Shown one piece after another: positions 46,298-58,986 of a stretch of 64,000 nucleotides of DNA. A program made the translations under genes and the position numbers. The stretch lies in assembly GCA_034092305.1 (NCBI GenBank), contig JASJET010000121.1, positions 8,384,001-8,448,000 on the forward strand, written 5' to 3'. Within the stretch, counting starts at the first letter, position 1. Each line of letters opens with the position of its first letter. Under the pieces are notes generated by a model that saw only the letters and a list, made by a program, of their open reading frames with translations, had not been told where the DNA came from and did no database searches. The stretch comes from Diaprepes abbreviatus (Eukaryota; Arthropoda; Insecta; Coleoptera; Curculionidae).

Positions 46298-48950
46298 AGA
46301 AATTCAGTAAGTCTTGAAGCTTATCAAAGAATATTTGAATATCAAGGAAAATAATCAAGTTTCAAGAATTTTCAAGAAAGAAGCTTTTTCAACATTTGTA
46401 AAGCAAGATGAAAAAACAGACGGGATTTTCGCTGTCGTTAGACTGTTATTTTTATAACTTTTCGTCTTTTGGCACAAAGTTCCCAGAAAGACCTTGCAAA
46501 TTTGAATTTAGGGATGCTTATTAACGCATATTTTCATATTTTAAGACCATACCTTCCTCATAACCCCGACAATTTTATTGAAGGCTGCAAAAACCTCAAA
46601 ATATTTTAGAAGAACCAATAAATAAAACCTAAAAACCAATTAAGCGCGTTTATTCGTATCCGGAATCTACTTGACGTTCTCTGAGTAAGCTATTACTTGC
46701 ACTACGATAGCGAAAGGCAAGTAGATCCAGAAAATTAAAAGCGAAAAGCAACCTTCCGGATTAAATATAGTATCTGAGGATTCCCCGCGTATAAACTAGA
46801 GAACCAGGACAATACAGAGTATCTGCTTACGAACTTCCTGGTAAGTTTCAACAACTACGGGGCACTCAGATACTATAGTTTGAAAGTCGGGTGTTATTTG
46901 GGATCGTATACCTGAACTGAGGTTGCGATACTTGATCACCTACATAAAGATTCCGTAGCTTTTCGCAATAACTTCGAGTTTTTTTCCAAAAAACTCAAAA
47001 CCTCGAGAACATTAAGGGTCTTTAAAAGCCATCATAAAAATCCGATCTAATTACTTAGAAACTGTATTTTGCTAAGGAAAGGTCACGTCCGAAAATTTTC
47101 TAAATTTTTAAGTACAAAATTTTAGCATTTTCGCAGATCGTGATTTATTAACATATATATCCCCTTAGTCTATCGCGATCCTTCAAAACTCAACGCGGTC
47201 AGAAAAAATTTCGGAAACCTCAATCGAGACTAGAAAAATTTGCGTACTCTCTTCTATCACTGAATTGACATACAAAAAACAATTTCTTTTGGCTCGACTT
47301 TCGCGAGAAAAAAACTTCACAAACACTCAACTCATACACCATTCAGTTGAAACAATCCCATACTAATTTCTTTTCTTGCAATTAGTGCTCGAAGCTTTCA
47401 AGATATATTTATTGATACGCAGAGCACTTCAACTTATCTTCCAGACGGGTACTTTGAAACAAATCCTCTTCTTAGCATAGCTCAACACAATCAAGTACCC
47501 TATCAACAACCCGGAAAATTATTGTTCAACCACATGCAATCCAATCTTCAATAATTCAATATTTCAAACACACATGACGATACGTTCCCTCGAAACTTCG
47601 AGCTGCGGAAAATGTTTCGCAAAACTAATTCAACGATTTTGAGAAATAATAATCAACCACACCCTTACACGTCAGTCCCTGGTACACGATCTTGGTGGTC
47701 ATTAATTCATTCCACGAGCGCGTAATATATTTATATTAAAGTTCGGGCCGTTGTTTCGTCGAGAATTATTCCACATCTATATTCATATATACCATAAACC
47801 ACCCAAGAATCGGCGAAGGGCGATTCTTAAACCGACAAGCAGGATCGACAGGAAACTGGCGACAGAACGAGTTGCTATGTGTAAGCTTTTTATAAAAGCC
47901 CTGATTGTGTAAAAACGAATTGTAATTGCAATATAGTTTTGATTTTGAAAAGTTTATTAGATTTAGCTGAAGCAATAAACAAGTATAAGAAAATTGGTAC
48001 CAACTTTTTTTCGGACATATTATGCACGGTCATTCATATAGTTGGCTTATTAAAGTTATCTTGACGACAACTTATTACAATATTTAAAGTTAGATACCCT
48101 TACACATTTTTGGATTTTGGGTTTCAATTGAAACAATTTTGATTACGGCTTTTCTATACCTACCTCTTATATTAATGAAATTCAGCTTTCAAAATTAAAA
48201 ACAAAATTTATAACTCGGTTAAAGACACTCTTCGTCTTTTTAAGAAAAAACTGATTTTTCATTTAGGAGATACCCTGTGATTTATTTGTTACAATATTTT
48301 TCTATAAAAGCCAACATTATCATATTTATACTATTTTTTCAATTTTACTTGTTATTTCAAAGTACTCAAAGTATTTGAGTCGAAATTATTCAATTAAAAA
48401 TAAACAAGGTAAATACAGAAACAAAGCTTTAAAAATATCTTTCGGGATTTTTGAAATTTGTAGCAATCAAAAAATTAAAATTTTTGAAAATCCTTTTACC
48501 TCTTGAGCTATCGTCGAATTGTTTGTGATTTGTGAGGTAGTTAAATTATACTTAGAACATGTAACATGTTTAATCAAAAATAACAAGTGCCACCAATAGT
48601 ATTTACAAAACACATGGCACTTATATACAGGCAATAACATTACCAGGGTTTAATATTTTGAAAATTTTTACTCTGAAGATTTATAAGACAGAGTGATTCG
48701 TGAGTTAGTTATTCGTCAACTTAAAAAAAATGTTCTAACAACATAGCATACATAATTTTTATTTAAAAGGTCTTCAAAAACTATCGTCAGATAATTTGCC
48801 TCAGTTGGTAGATGCATGAGATGAGCTGTTACTTCGAAAGTAGATTCAGATTTTTTAAATAGGGTAATGTTGTATATACGAGTATATGTAAGTGCATATT
48901 TAAAAAAAATAATCATTAATTGAATATTAAAAATGATGATTTTGTATCTA
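46298..48950. other. Transferrin intron; block of less AT-rich unassigned DNA
   Basis: 46300-47900 is compositionally more even than the rest of the intron and lacks the usual transposon coding debris. It could be one unidentified insertion such as a long LTR or a UTR. No termini recognised. Confidence 0.3.
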
Positions 48951-48953
48951 AAA

Positions 48954-49010
48954 GGCCAGGGTCGGATTTACATAAGGGCTCTAGGGCGCTTGGAGCACTC
49001 GGCCAGACCT
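48954..49010 (+). other. hAT-type terminus (isolated)
   Basis: CAGGGTCGGATTTACATAAG with GGCTCTAGGGCGCTTGGAGC resembles hAT 5' termini seen in animal genomes. No matching 3' end was found; it may belong to the ZBED5-like remnant at 51480. Confidence 0.4.
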
Positions 49011-50671
49011 CACTATCTTGGATTAAAGTTAAGTTTTATTTATTCATTAGAAAAATTTTGATTTCCTCAAGAATGACCCTCATAAAATTTGTACCCAGGC
49101 GTACATTTAAATCTGACCTTGTTGCACACAAAAGTCTTTTTTTTTAACATATCTTGCCTACTTTTGGATAATCAACTTGTTTATCATGATGAAATAAATA
49201 TCTTGAAATTTTTCCGAAAGTGGCATTGGTTTCGCAACTCTAAATGTAGCAGTGTGGGTATGGTACCCCTATTTGTGACTGATCACCCAATATCAATGCC
49301 AAAAAAAGCATAGTTCCACTTAAATAGCGCCCCAACAGATTATGCCAAGGAATTTGTAATATATGTACATAACAGTAGTCTTAAGCATAGTATTATAAAT
49401 AGAATAAAGAATCGAAAAGACTTTCTGAGAGCTATCATTCAGTGTATTAATTAATAGTTAGCTGACAAATTTAAATTCAAATGCAACAAGCTTTTTATTC
49501 ATATATTTTTAAAGTTACCATTAAACCTTAACAAAGAATGGGTATTTAGTATAAGGTATAACACACTGTCCACAATTTAGACCAAACCTTAATATTAAAT
49601 TTAATGGCTGTAAAAATAGCCGTTCAAAATAATTGCTTTTTTGCGACCAAAATTTAATAATTTTTAGATGTAATTGATTTCTCAATTTTATGAAAACTGT
49701 CATTAAAAATGCGCTATGTTTTTAGACGCTACAGTACTGCATTCTGGGTGCTGAGTTATGGATATTTTCTTACATTTATAAATAGTATGCATATATCAAT
49801 ATTTAAACGGTTGTGTAATAGCTAAGTTATCGCCGAAAGTTACACCAAACCTATATTTATACGACACAGCATAGAAAATAACTGTTTTTGGTAATCAATC
49901 AAATCTATTATTAAACATCTGTACAAGAGCATTTCCCGAAAATTTGAAATTTGACACGTGAGGTTTAGAAAAACATCTTGAATAAAGTTTGAAAACTCTA
50001 ACTCTATCACTCTAGGCTCTTAAACTAAAGTTTCGTATTGTATATTAAGAAAATCAATACAAATAAACATTATAACACTTCTGAAGTAGTTATAAACCCA
50101 AAATTTGGCTGACAGATGCGTTTAAATAAACGAAAAAAATAAATTACTCAAACTTTGCACCATGCCTGTCCACACTGATGATAGGGATTTAAACAGGAAA
50201 TCATACTACAATATTTTTGTCCATAAAAAATAAAATTCAGAAAAACTCGTCAATTTTAACATTGAGAGAGAGGACACGTTAATATATTTTTACGATATAA
50301 TTATTTGAACTTTCTATAAAGATTGATGCAATCCATAAAATCATAAATAGAAAGAAGGTCAAGTAATACGTAAGTTTAAAGCTCTAAAAATCGAACTAGA
50401 CTAACTGGAGCTAATGACTACACCACATATCCGTATGTTAAGAAAGCATTTAAAAAAAATATCCGAAACATAATCAACAGTCAAAACATTCAAACACTGA
50501 AAATGATTTGTACCAAAAGTCTTAAATTCAACAAATATGTTAAAATTTAAAAAAAAAAGTATAAACACTGTATTAAAACATAGATGTGAAATATTGGGCC
50601 AAATTCTTTTTCACCAATTAGTCTAGTCTCATGAAAAGAAATATTTGAATTACAAGTTCAAAAATAAGTTT

Positions 50672-50723
<52 letters not shown>

Positions 50724-51479
50724 GTCTTTACTTGCCAAATTTTAATATTCTACTTAAAACCTGATATAAGGTAATACTATAATAAAATTACTCGGCAAAA
50801 TAAAAGCTTAAAAATAAAAATGGAAAGGAAAAATAGATCAACTTAAAACAGATTGTTTAAGAACTATCTACTTAATCTAGAGAATAAACTCATTGACATC
50901 AAAAAGTGAGGTAAAAAAGAAACAACCAAGACGAAAAGTAAATTGGCCATCATCAAAAAATTCTAAATTTATAACGTAAATAAATAATTATTTAAAAAGC
51001 CGTAATTTAAAAAAATATAGCACGAGAAACGAGAGCACCTAAATCGATGTCCACGATTCAAATATATAAAAAGTAGGAACCTAGATGAGACTCATTACCT
51101 ATTCTGTGCTTTGTTAAGAATTCTTATGTATGAGCGATATGATATAAATCATTAATTATAATAAATAATAGAAAGGTGAACCGTTGACAAGTAAATGTAT
51201 TTGAACTATAACAAAATTTGGTTTTCATCATGTCTGAAACGCCTACAGTACAGTATTAAGTATATATAGTAAATATACCTTAAAGCTTTCTAGGCTACAA
51301 GATGCATGTTGCTAAAAAGGACAAAAATATATCATATTCTTAATAATTGGAAAAAAAATATTTAAAACAGTCAACCATATCTAACATTTCGGAGTCGTTT
51401 CCTAGACAAAAGGATGAAGGACTACGAAATTATCATAACATTTAATTGTTAATCGCAAAAACTGAAAAACCACACACAA
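49011..51479. other. AT-rich intron, nothing recognised except a microsatellite
   Basis: A (TA)n array of about 42 bases lies at 50680-50721. Otherwise no coding remnants or repeats recognised. Confidence 0.35.
50680..50721. repeat. (TA)n microsatellite
   Basis: About 42 bases of TA repeat, the shortest of the eight long arrays. Confidence 0.9.
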
Positions 51480-53060
51480 AGAAAGATTTATTAAAAATTG
51501 GTCAGAAAAATTTCTTTCAGCAATAATTCACTAAAAAGAAGTGATAACATTGCTAAAAACGTTGAAATATCATTGAAGACTTGCAAATTTGCTATTAAGC
51601 CTCATGAAACAACTTTACCAACTAAAGAAACACTACTTTTATCTCAAGTACGATTCATAAAAGAGGAGAGTTTGTCAAGAATAATTATTTACTAAAAATT
51701 AGAAACTGATTCAAGAGAAAGAAATTTCTATTCATAATATTTTATCAACGGCTACTGATGGTGGTCCAGTAAAGACGGGACATCACAAGGTTTCATAGAG
51801 CATTTGAAGCAAACAGTACCAAATATAATCGCTGTATACTGTGTTATTCGTCGTCAGCATCTAGCTGCGAAGAATCTGAATGAAGGTCCGCATAGGTAGC
51901 TCCATTATGTTATTAAAACAGTCAATAAGATTAGAAGTAATGCATTGAGCGACAGATTAGTGATCCAACAATGTAGTGAAAATGGTAAAGATTTGAATCG
52001 CTTGCTACTTCATACAGGGGTTGGTTGGTTTCTTAAAGGTATTTTTCTGAATCGTTTTTATGTAGTAGGGTTTACTCAGTTCTAGATTTCGTTCAAATCA
52101 GAGATAAAGAACTGCGCATCAATCGGATTACATTTAAAAGTGACATCATTTACTTGAAAAACCTGATATTTAATAAAGTAATTAACAATTGCAAGGTGAT
52201 GAGGTGAATTAAAAGCAAAAACGTCTTAGCTTCTTTTGTGGGGTAACTTCTTGAATAGAATCGCAATAGAGGTAAACACAGCTACTTTCCAATATTATCA
52301 ACAGCTTTTACGAAAAAGAAAGGTTTACTTACTTAATGTTAACAATTGGATGTTCTTCATGCTGGTTTCACGAAGAGGTTCCAGGATATTCTAAACATGA
52401 ACATATTCGGTTGGGTTTTAGATCCTTTATCAAATGTAGATATAGCAGAATCATCAAATTTGGATGAAGAACTAGTAGAATTCACAACTAATGAAGAACT
52501 CAAATAAAGTTCAGAAATGGATACAAGGGTTCTGGCTTCAAATATCAATACTAAGATCCTACCCTGAGCGTGGGTTCAGTGCGGTTGCAAATACACTTTC
52601 CAAAAAAAAAGAAACAGACTACTACTGATCATTGAGCGTGGCGATTGCAAGGTGATGAGGTGAATTAAAAGCAAAAACGTCTTAGCTTCTTTTGTGGGGT
52701 AACTTCTTCAGCAGAATCTCAATAGAGGTAAATACAGCTACTTTCCAATATTATCAACAGCTTTTACGAAAAAGAAAGGTTTACTTACTTAATGTGAACA
52801 ATTGGATGTTCTTCATGTTGGTTTCACGAAGAGGTTTCAGGATATTCTAAACGTGAACATATTCAGTTAGGTTTTAGATCCTCTATCAAATATAGATATA
52901 GCAGAATCATCAAATTTATATGAAGAACTAGTAGAATTCACAATTTTTCCAAAAAAAAACACAGACTTCTGATCACTGAGCGTGGCGATTTGCAATTGAA
53001 ACCTAATATTAACAAATCGTTGATACTTCACCAGCGTCAATCATCGCATTAATTTTCTTA
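51480..53060 (+). pseudogene. ZBED5/SCAND3-like hAT transposase remnant
   Basis: Open at 51498-51695 (CKFAIKPHETTLPTKETLLL). Then across shifts: ISIHNILSTATDGGPV, TGHHKVS, TVPNIIAVYCVIRRQHLAAK, NLNEGPHR-like, YVIKTVNKIRSNALSDRLVI and LLLHTGVGWFLKG. It ends with two copies of the C-terminal region and IERGDLQLK. This is the TDGAPAM..HC..HRQ..RWLSKG..LNR signature of ZBED5/SCAND3-type hAT proteins. Multiple stops; internal duplication at 52188-52988. Confidence 0.78.
52188..52988 (+). repeat. Internal tandem duplication in the ZBED5-like remnant
   Basis: ATTGCAAGGTGATGAGGTGA begins both copies (52188 and 52644), so the unit is 456 bp. The second copy lost about 95 bp and ends with the same GAGCGTGGCG. 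The copies are nearly identical (few substitutions), so the duplication is much younger than the decay of the gene. Confidence 0.9.
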
Positions 53061-54242
53061 TTATTTATTAATTTTCATCTTAATTTTCTAATACATTTAA
53101 TTCTGAATAGGATATTTTAACATTAAGTACAAAAACTATGAGGGAGGGGGGGGGGGCACTGAATTTATGATTTCTTGCAAATTGGGCGATGGTCCATAAA
53201 ATATTGGGAACTTACGGTCTAATATATCTTATATTTAAAAATTATACAGATTTGTACATCGAGGAAGACTGCTTACAAAACAAAATAATGGTAGGTTTCT
53301 TCAACTTTGCGTTGCTGCTGATTAGCAAGTTATTCTAGAATTGAATAATAGATTTTCAATGCATGTTACTAGAAAAATTGAATGTATCTTTTACTGTTGG
53401 AATTATAAAGAGTAGAAATGGAAAAACTTGGATAACAAAAGGAATTAAATATCAGCAAAAAATATGGTTAATATAAATGGAAAAAGATCTATTAGACCAA
53501 TGATTAATTCATCGAACAACAGAGGGAGTATTGAAGCATTGCAATTGAGCTTAGTAGTAGTTGTGTACCAGCTACTTTTAGACTTACGCCTGATGTTATA
53601 AATTCTTTTAACCCTAGTATATCTGCAAATATTTTCTGGTTTTTTTATACCAAAATGACACTTTTAGTGCGAAACACATTTTTACTTTCAACTCATACAA
53701 AGAAATGACATTAGAGAAATATTTTTGGAAATAAAGGACTGAAAAGCTACCGGATGGGATTTCATTAAACGTATTTGCAGGTTTTCCAGATGTGAGGCTA
53801 AAAACCTCAAATAAAGCTATCAATCGATCATTTTTAACAGGACATTTCTCATAGTATCTGGAAGTCGCAAGAATGATCCCATTATTTAATGGAGAAGATC
53901 TGAAATGGCCTACAAATTATTATCTGCTTCAAACTCTAATAAAGATAGTGGCTTAGTGGTGAATACCTTGCTGCATCGAAGAAAATTTTGATTTTCTAGA
54001 TTGTTAAATCAGAAATGAAAAAAATGCCATCAGAGCTATGGATAAATATTTTGATATATGGCCCGAACGACGAACTTATTTTAATAAACTGGATAGAAAC
54101 TTACTTAAGTTTGGTGGTTTCGAAAGTACTCGTACCAAAAATTATATCAAAATTAACGAGAATCGTAATAGAAATATTTTTGAATATTTTAAAAAACAAT
54201 CCGATGTCGTCTACATGAAATGCTGACACTGAATTTAACATT
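53061..54242. other. Intron DNA with a G-run; no call
   Basis: G-run at 53147-53157 next to CACTG, possibly a hAT 3' end. Overlapping short frames at 54015-54226 (63-67 codons) may be upstream parts of the transposase at 54243, but I see no clear motif. Confidence 0.3.
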
Positions 54243-55599
54243 CCAAAATCAGCTCTTGATGATGTTTTAAAAGTTACTAAGTACCATTCTTATAAACCAA
54301 CAATTGATAGGAAAATCGTTTTTTGTAGTTGTATGTTGGTACATGACTAGAGAATCTCGCTTTTTCCGATAAAGTTTTATTGACAGATGAAACATATTTA
54401 AATAGCTGTGAACTTATAAATAAAAAGGATCACCATTACTCGGATCTTTAAAATCCTCGATTAAGCGAGCCACGAAGGTCACAAGTATGATTTGGTTTTT
54501 ATGTGTGGTGTGGAATGATCAGTAGGAAAAATCCTATTAAGGTTTAAATGATTAGAATTTTTGTGAAATGCTTTAATTATTTATCTTCCAAATGTATTAA
54601 GTAATACTGCAATAATTACGATTTATCTTTTTTAATATTCCCCATTATTGTTAGCAAATCATCTGATTGGTCCACATATTTATGACCACACATTGACAGT
54701 TCAAAGATATCTTGCAATGTTACAAAATCAAATTATTCCTACCAGTGGCGGTTTTTCCTTATATTTGCAGGTTTGCGCAACCCCCAAAAAATTGTACTTT
54801 AAAATAAAATATACTAATAAATATAAGTACAATTATTTTTCAATTTCTATTGATAATTGAATGATTAAATTGAAATCAATTTTTTACCTAAATTACACGC
54901 GAACAAGCAGTCAATTATTGAAATAATTTAACCTACTTCGTCTAAATGGCAAGAATAATTTGTCTGTATTACAGTATTACGCCTGAAAACGTTATGTCTT
55001 GCTACTGTGCAATTTTAATGCAATCCAACCTAATACATTAAAGCGTATATGGAGTTGCCTATCTAAGATATAGAGATTAATTTCATCTCACAAGCTTAAT
55101 GAATGTTGCAAGTCGACTTGCACATCTGTGTTTAATCTGTATTTATTTCAACCAGTTTCAAAGAGTTTCTCGCGATGAAATAGTTACGTCACATTAAAAT
55201 TGTTTGCACGTATTTTGGAACCATTATATACATGCTTTCAAATAATTCAAACCACCCACTTCGTCATTATCGTACTCGGGCGATCGTCATTTCAAATGTG
55301 TGTCAAAACAGGCCTAAACATATAATAAACCGGGTTACCCAGCGAGAAAACACCTTTGGTTTGCCTATCAATTTGGAGGTCTTAGGTGTTTGCTGTGCGG
55401 TACGTTATTGTATTTTTTTTTTACGTTTTGCGTTTTAGTTTTGGTAAAAACAGAAATGAATTCAGTTCAGAATTTAATTGCAAAGCCATTCTGTGGTCGA
55501 TCATTAAGTGATAAGGCTGAAATTAAAACGCTTGGAAGGCCGAACCTGAATTTAAAAATAGAATAATCAGTGTCTAGCAAAAAAAGGACTTTTACTAGG

Positions 55600-56520
55600 A
55601 CGTTTAATCCGAACTTTATAGTACTCATACGTGACTTCGTGGTTGTGAAATTGAAAATGCTTTATTTTGTTTCCCTTGTTTATTATTTGGAGGAGAAACT
55701 TCTTGGACAAAAGGAGGTTTTACCGACTTAAATCATCCGAGGGATCGCATTAAAAAGTATACGTTGTCGACAAAACATATGAAGAATGTTTTGCAATATT
55801 TACTTTTTGAGACTGTTAACGTAGCTGCTCCATTAAGCAGCGCTTATCGAAGGGGACTTGGACAAAAGGAGGTTTTACCGACTTAAATCATCCGAGGGAT
55901 CGCATTAAAAAGTATACGTTGTCGACAAAACATATGAAGAATGTTTTGCAATATTTACTTTTTGAGACTGTTAACGTAGCTGCTCCATTAAGCAGCGCTT
56001 ATCGAAGGGGTATTGAACTGTACAATGGAAAAGTGAGAGATAACCGATACATTTTAAATATTATAATTAATTGTGTGCTTTTCTCTGGAGCTTTCGAACT
56101 CGCATTATCCCGGTGTTTTTCGAAGCTTAATTGATTTTAGGCTGAGTTAGACGGTGCTCCGAAACAAATGAAATTTTATAAGTAATGTTTATTCTATGTC
56201 AAGGGAAAATTTCAGGACTTCTTGTACTTTCTAACTCTCTTTCGCAAAACATCGAGCTAAGTGAGTTATTTAGTGAAGTTCTAAAACTTTTAAAAATTTT
56301 AATTATTATTCCGATGACATCGGATGAAGCAGAACGGTGCTTTTTCTACACTCAAAGAATAAAAACGTTTTTAACGAATAATATGAGCCAACTTTCTGCT
56401 TTAGCAATGCTTTCTAAAGAAGAGATCTTATCGAAAGCATACGTGATTTCAATTAGCGGGTTATTGTTAAGTTTCCTAATGTCAAAGATCGACGTATGGA
56501 TTTTCTCTATAAATAATTGA
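55600..56520 (+). pseudogene. hAT transposase copy C, deleted
   Basis: TTF-domain part (CEIENALFCFPCLLFGGETS-like, read across shifts), open frame 55919-56134 with YRRGIELYNGKVRDNRYILN. A deletion then leads to open frame 56185-56520 with the dimerisation domain: LIIIPMTSDEAERCFFYTQR, IKTFLTNNMSQLSALAMLSK and SKIDVWIFSINN. Catalytic core absent. Confidence 0.8.
55702..56011 (+). repeat. 155-bp tandem duplication in hAT copy C
   Basis: CTTGGACAAAAGGAGGTTTT starts at 55702 and again at 55857. The two 155-bp units look identical over their whole length. 155 is not a multiple of three, so the duplication also shifts the frame. Confidence 0.92.
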
Positions 56521-57675
56521 CATAGCAAGTTATAAGTACATTTTGATTTAACTGCTATATTTTCAAAATTTACTGCTTTCTTTATGTTTAGTTATAGAAA
56601 ATACTGTGCTTTGTTTCATACTAATCCAATTTTTAAAGACTTTTATTTTTTTACCCACTATGGCAGGTTTTATACATATCTATGTTTTTAATGTACCATT
56701 GGAATTGTAACCCCTACTTTTTTAATGCACCTGCCGCCACTGATTCCTACTATTCGAAAAGTTCAAATAATCAGTTTGATAATGTTTGGTTTCAGCAAGA
56801 CGGTTGCCTCGCACATAATTCCAGGGAAGTACAAACATTTTTAATGGAGACTTTTAATGAAAAAATAATCCTCAACAGTGATCCTGTGGGCTAGCCTGCT
56901 AGATCTTCGGACCTAACACAAGACTCTTATTTATGGGAATATGTATCAAATAAGGTATACGAATTTGATCGCTTTAAAGCAGGGAAGTTCTTGAATAAAG
57001 AACTCGCAATATTCTTGGTAATATATATATTGAAATGCCATTCATCATGTAACCAGAGTCATCTCGAAAAAACGTCAACAGTGTATTGAAAAAAATTGTA
57101 AATATTTTGAACCTTATTATGAACATGCAGTCTGTAATTATTAAATAACATTTTTACAATAAAGAACGCAGTTTTATAGACAAGTTTGAATTTATTCTTA
57201 AGAAAAGTGTCAAATATTCACATTTTTATTAAAAAAGTGTTATGAGTTCTTTTTAGGTGTTAACGTTGTTTTTTGCATTAATATTTCGCATAGTATTATA
57301 GAAAAAATTAAGTACTTTTCGATAAGTTCAAAATCCAATATGGCGGCCATAAGGAAAAATAAAGTTGATGGTGATTCCAAAAAACTGAAACGTTGTAGTT
57401 AAAAAAGCGTATTCTGCGTAAAATGTGACAATACAAAAGTGTCTATAGGTTTAAAAAATATTGGGAAATAAAAAAGTTATTTCCGATCTAAGAAAATAAT
57501 ATTTTACTTTATTTTTAATATTTCAAAAGCGCAAAAAACCAGAACCGATGCACAAGCACCAATAACCTACTGACATAGTGACCTAAAAATAATTTCCCTA
57601 CTTAACTGCCTTTATATCTCTTATAGTTTTCGAGATTGCAATACTGTTGTCACAAATTTCGGACACGCTGTATTT

Positions 57676-57897
57676 TATGAAAAGTAAAAATACAAAATAA
57701 TGACCGTAATAAAGAAAAGTCTTGTAAAAGATCAATACATTTATGACGTTAATAAATGGAAAAATAGATATCATTGCTTAAGTTTTGTTACGTCGATCAA
57801 AAGTTAGTATTGCCACAGTTAAATTTTACTATTAAAATGGAAGTTGTGGGTTGTTATTGATTAATAGTTAAATAATTTACCCATTAAAAAAACATAC
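57676..57897. other. Transferrin intron near the 57898-58094 exon
   Basis: Short AT-rich intron segment immediately downstream of the donor in gene orientation. Nothing seen. Confidence 0.3.
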
Positions 57898-58094
57898 CTG
57901 TATTTCCTGGTACGGTTACATGTTTGACAAATGCTACATCTCCTCCTCCCTGAACTAAACATCTAAATGCACCCGTATATCCACTATAAGCTTCCAACTG
58001 GTTAAAATTACATTTAGTAGATGGATCATTCTTATCAATCTCGCCGACACATAAGGAGCAGAGTTTTTCAGAAGTTTGTGAGTCCAAGTTGTAT
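57898..58094 (-). CDS. Transferrin exon: second visible C-lobe exon
   Basis: The acceptor is 'TTCCTAG' at 58095-58096 and the donor is 'GTATGT'. One base completes the Arg codon begun in the 61881-62187 exon, 65 full codons follow, and the exon ends with one base of an Asp codon. Motifs are LCSLCVGE (paired cysteines), GYTGAFRCL (second iron-ligand Tyr) and GGDVAFVKHVTV, the most conserved stretch of transferrin lobes. Reading past the donor gives only three extra codons and a stop, so splicing is needed. The 3.8 kb intron upstream holds LINE and tandem-repeat debris; the intron downstream is about 38 kb. Confidence 0.94.
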
Positions 58095-58674
58095 CTAGGA
58101 AGTAAAAAACAATAGAAAATTGTATATTCAGTGTGAGAGCTTACTACCTAGCCTATATTTTCCTTATTATCCTTATTACCAATTTTATCCAAATTTAAAG
58201 TTTTAGAAGGAGGGATTTAATTGAATGCACATTTTGAGCGCTTCATCGTATCATTTGGTTTAGGTAACAATTAAAGCCTGCAAATATGTTAATTTTGATA
58301 GAAAATCTAGGCACAGAACATTCAATACAGCCTAGCTACCATACTAGCATATCTTACAGAGGGTTAGTCTAACTCCAGTATTCAACCCATCTTATGAACA
58401 TCCATTTGCCCTTGCCAGATTTCCATAAACATGTTATGAATGCTCGTTATAGCAAAAATTTGTATTTTTAAGGATGACAATTAACAAAATTCTGTGGATC
58501 TGACAAAAAGATACTGGTTTTTTTTAGTACATTTAAATGATGAAATTATAATTGCATAGAAAGCGTCGCCGATACTACAAATCTCGAATTTCTAGCAACA
58601 GTAGCATTGCTGTATAAGATCTAAGACAACCTATAAAATTATGTTATAATGATAGGCAAACTTTTCGTTACCAA

Positions 58675-58985
58675 AAGTACAGGTTATCTCTTTTTGAACG
58701 CTTTTAAGGAGTATTGGAATTATTATCAAAGTTAGAGTGTTAAGGCTTCCACTTTAGTGTTCTACTTTTTGACGAAACAAAATATTCGGAGTCAAGATTT
58801 TCTTGACTTTCTTAATTTTTTATCTGTACCGTGATGCTGAAGATCTTCGTTTTTATTGAACAGCTCGTTTTTTCATTATGCTTAACAAAAAGGTCAAAAA
58901 TGATCTTAGTAAAATATTTTACGTAGTGTAGTTATTTTTTTTTCAAAAGTTTAGGTTTTAAGATGTTAACAAAATTTATGACTGG
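58675..58985 (+). mobile_element. Solo arm of the 6.6-7.8 kb foldback family
   Basis: Matches the left arm at 6655-6965 in order: GTATTGGAATTATTATCAAAG, TTAGTGTTCTACTTTTTGACG, TTTTTTATCTGT, AAGTTTAGGTTTTAAGATGT and TAACAAAATT. No inverted partner follows; a LINE fragment starts directly after it. Confidence 0.8.
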
Positions 58986-58986
58986 C

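Larger units (their letters stand above)
54743..56742 (+). mobile_element. hAT element copy C, exactly 2000 bp, perfect 8-bp target duplication
   Basis: Starts CAGTGGCGGTTTTTCC and ends GCACCTGCCGCCACTG. Both sides carry ATTCCTAC (54735-54742 and 56743-56750). It is the same family as copies A and B and inserted into the transposase at 54243-57675. Internally deleted, with a 155-bp tandem duplication. Confidence 0.95.
54243..57675 (+). mobile_element. DUF4817-like Tc1/mariner-type transposon split by a hAT
   Basis: Before the hAT: FSDKVLLTDETYLNS (first catalytic Asp box), NPRLSEPRRSQV, FGFYVWCGMIS, ANHLIGPHIYDHTLTVQRYL and AMLQNQIIPT. After it: SYYSKSSNNQFDNVWFQQDG (second Asp box), CLAHNSREVQTFLMETFNEK, a degraded RSSDL and LWEYVSNKVYEFDRF. 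The right side runs in non-coding DNA to GGACACGCTGTATT at 57662-57675, the terminus type seen in the foldbacks. The left terminus was not located. Frameshifted, inactive. Confidence 0.78.

Noticed and set aside
47766..47975. 69-codon minus-strand frame in the less AT-rich block
   Set aside because: No motif, no splice context, isolated.
51498..51695. 65-codon frame as an independent host gene
   Set aside because: It is the N-terminal piece of a ZBED5/SCAND3-like hAT relic that continues, broken, to about 53060.
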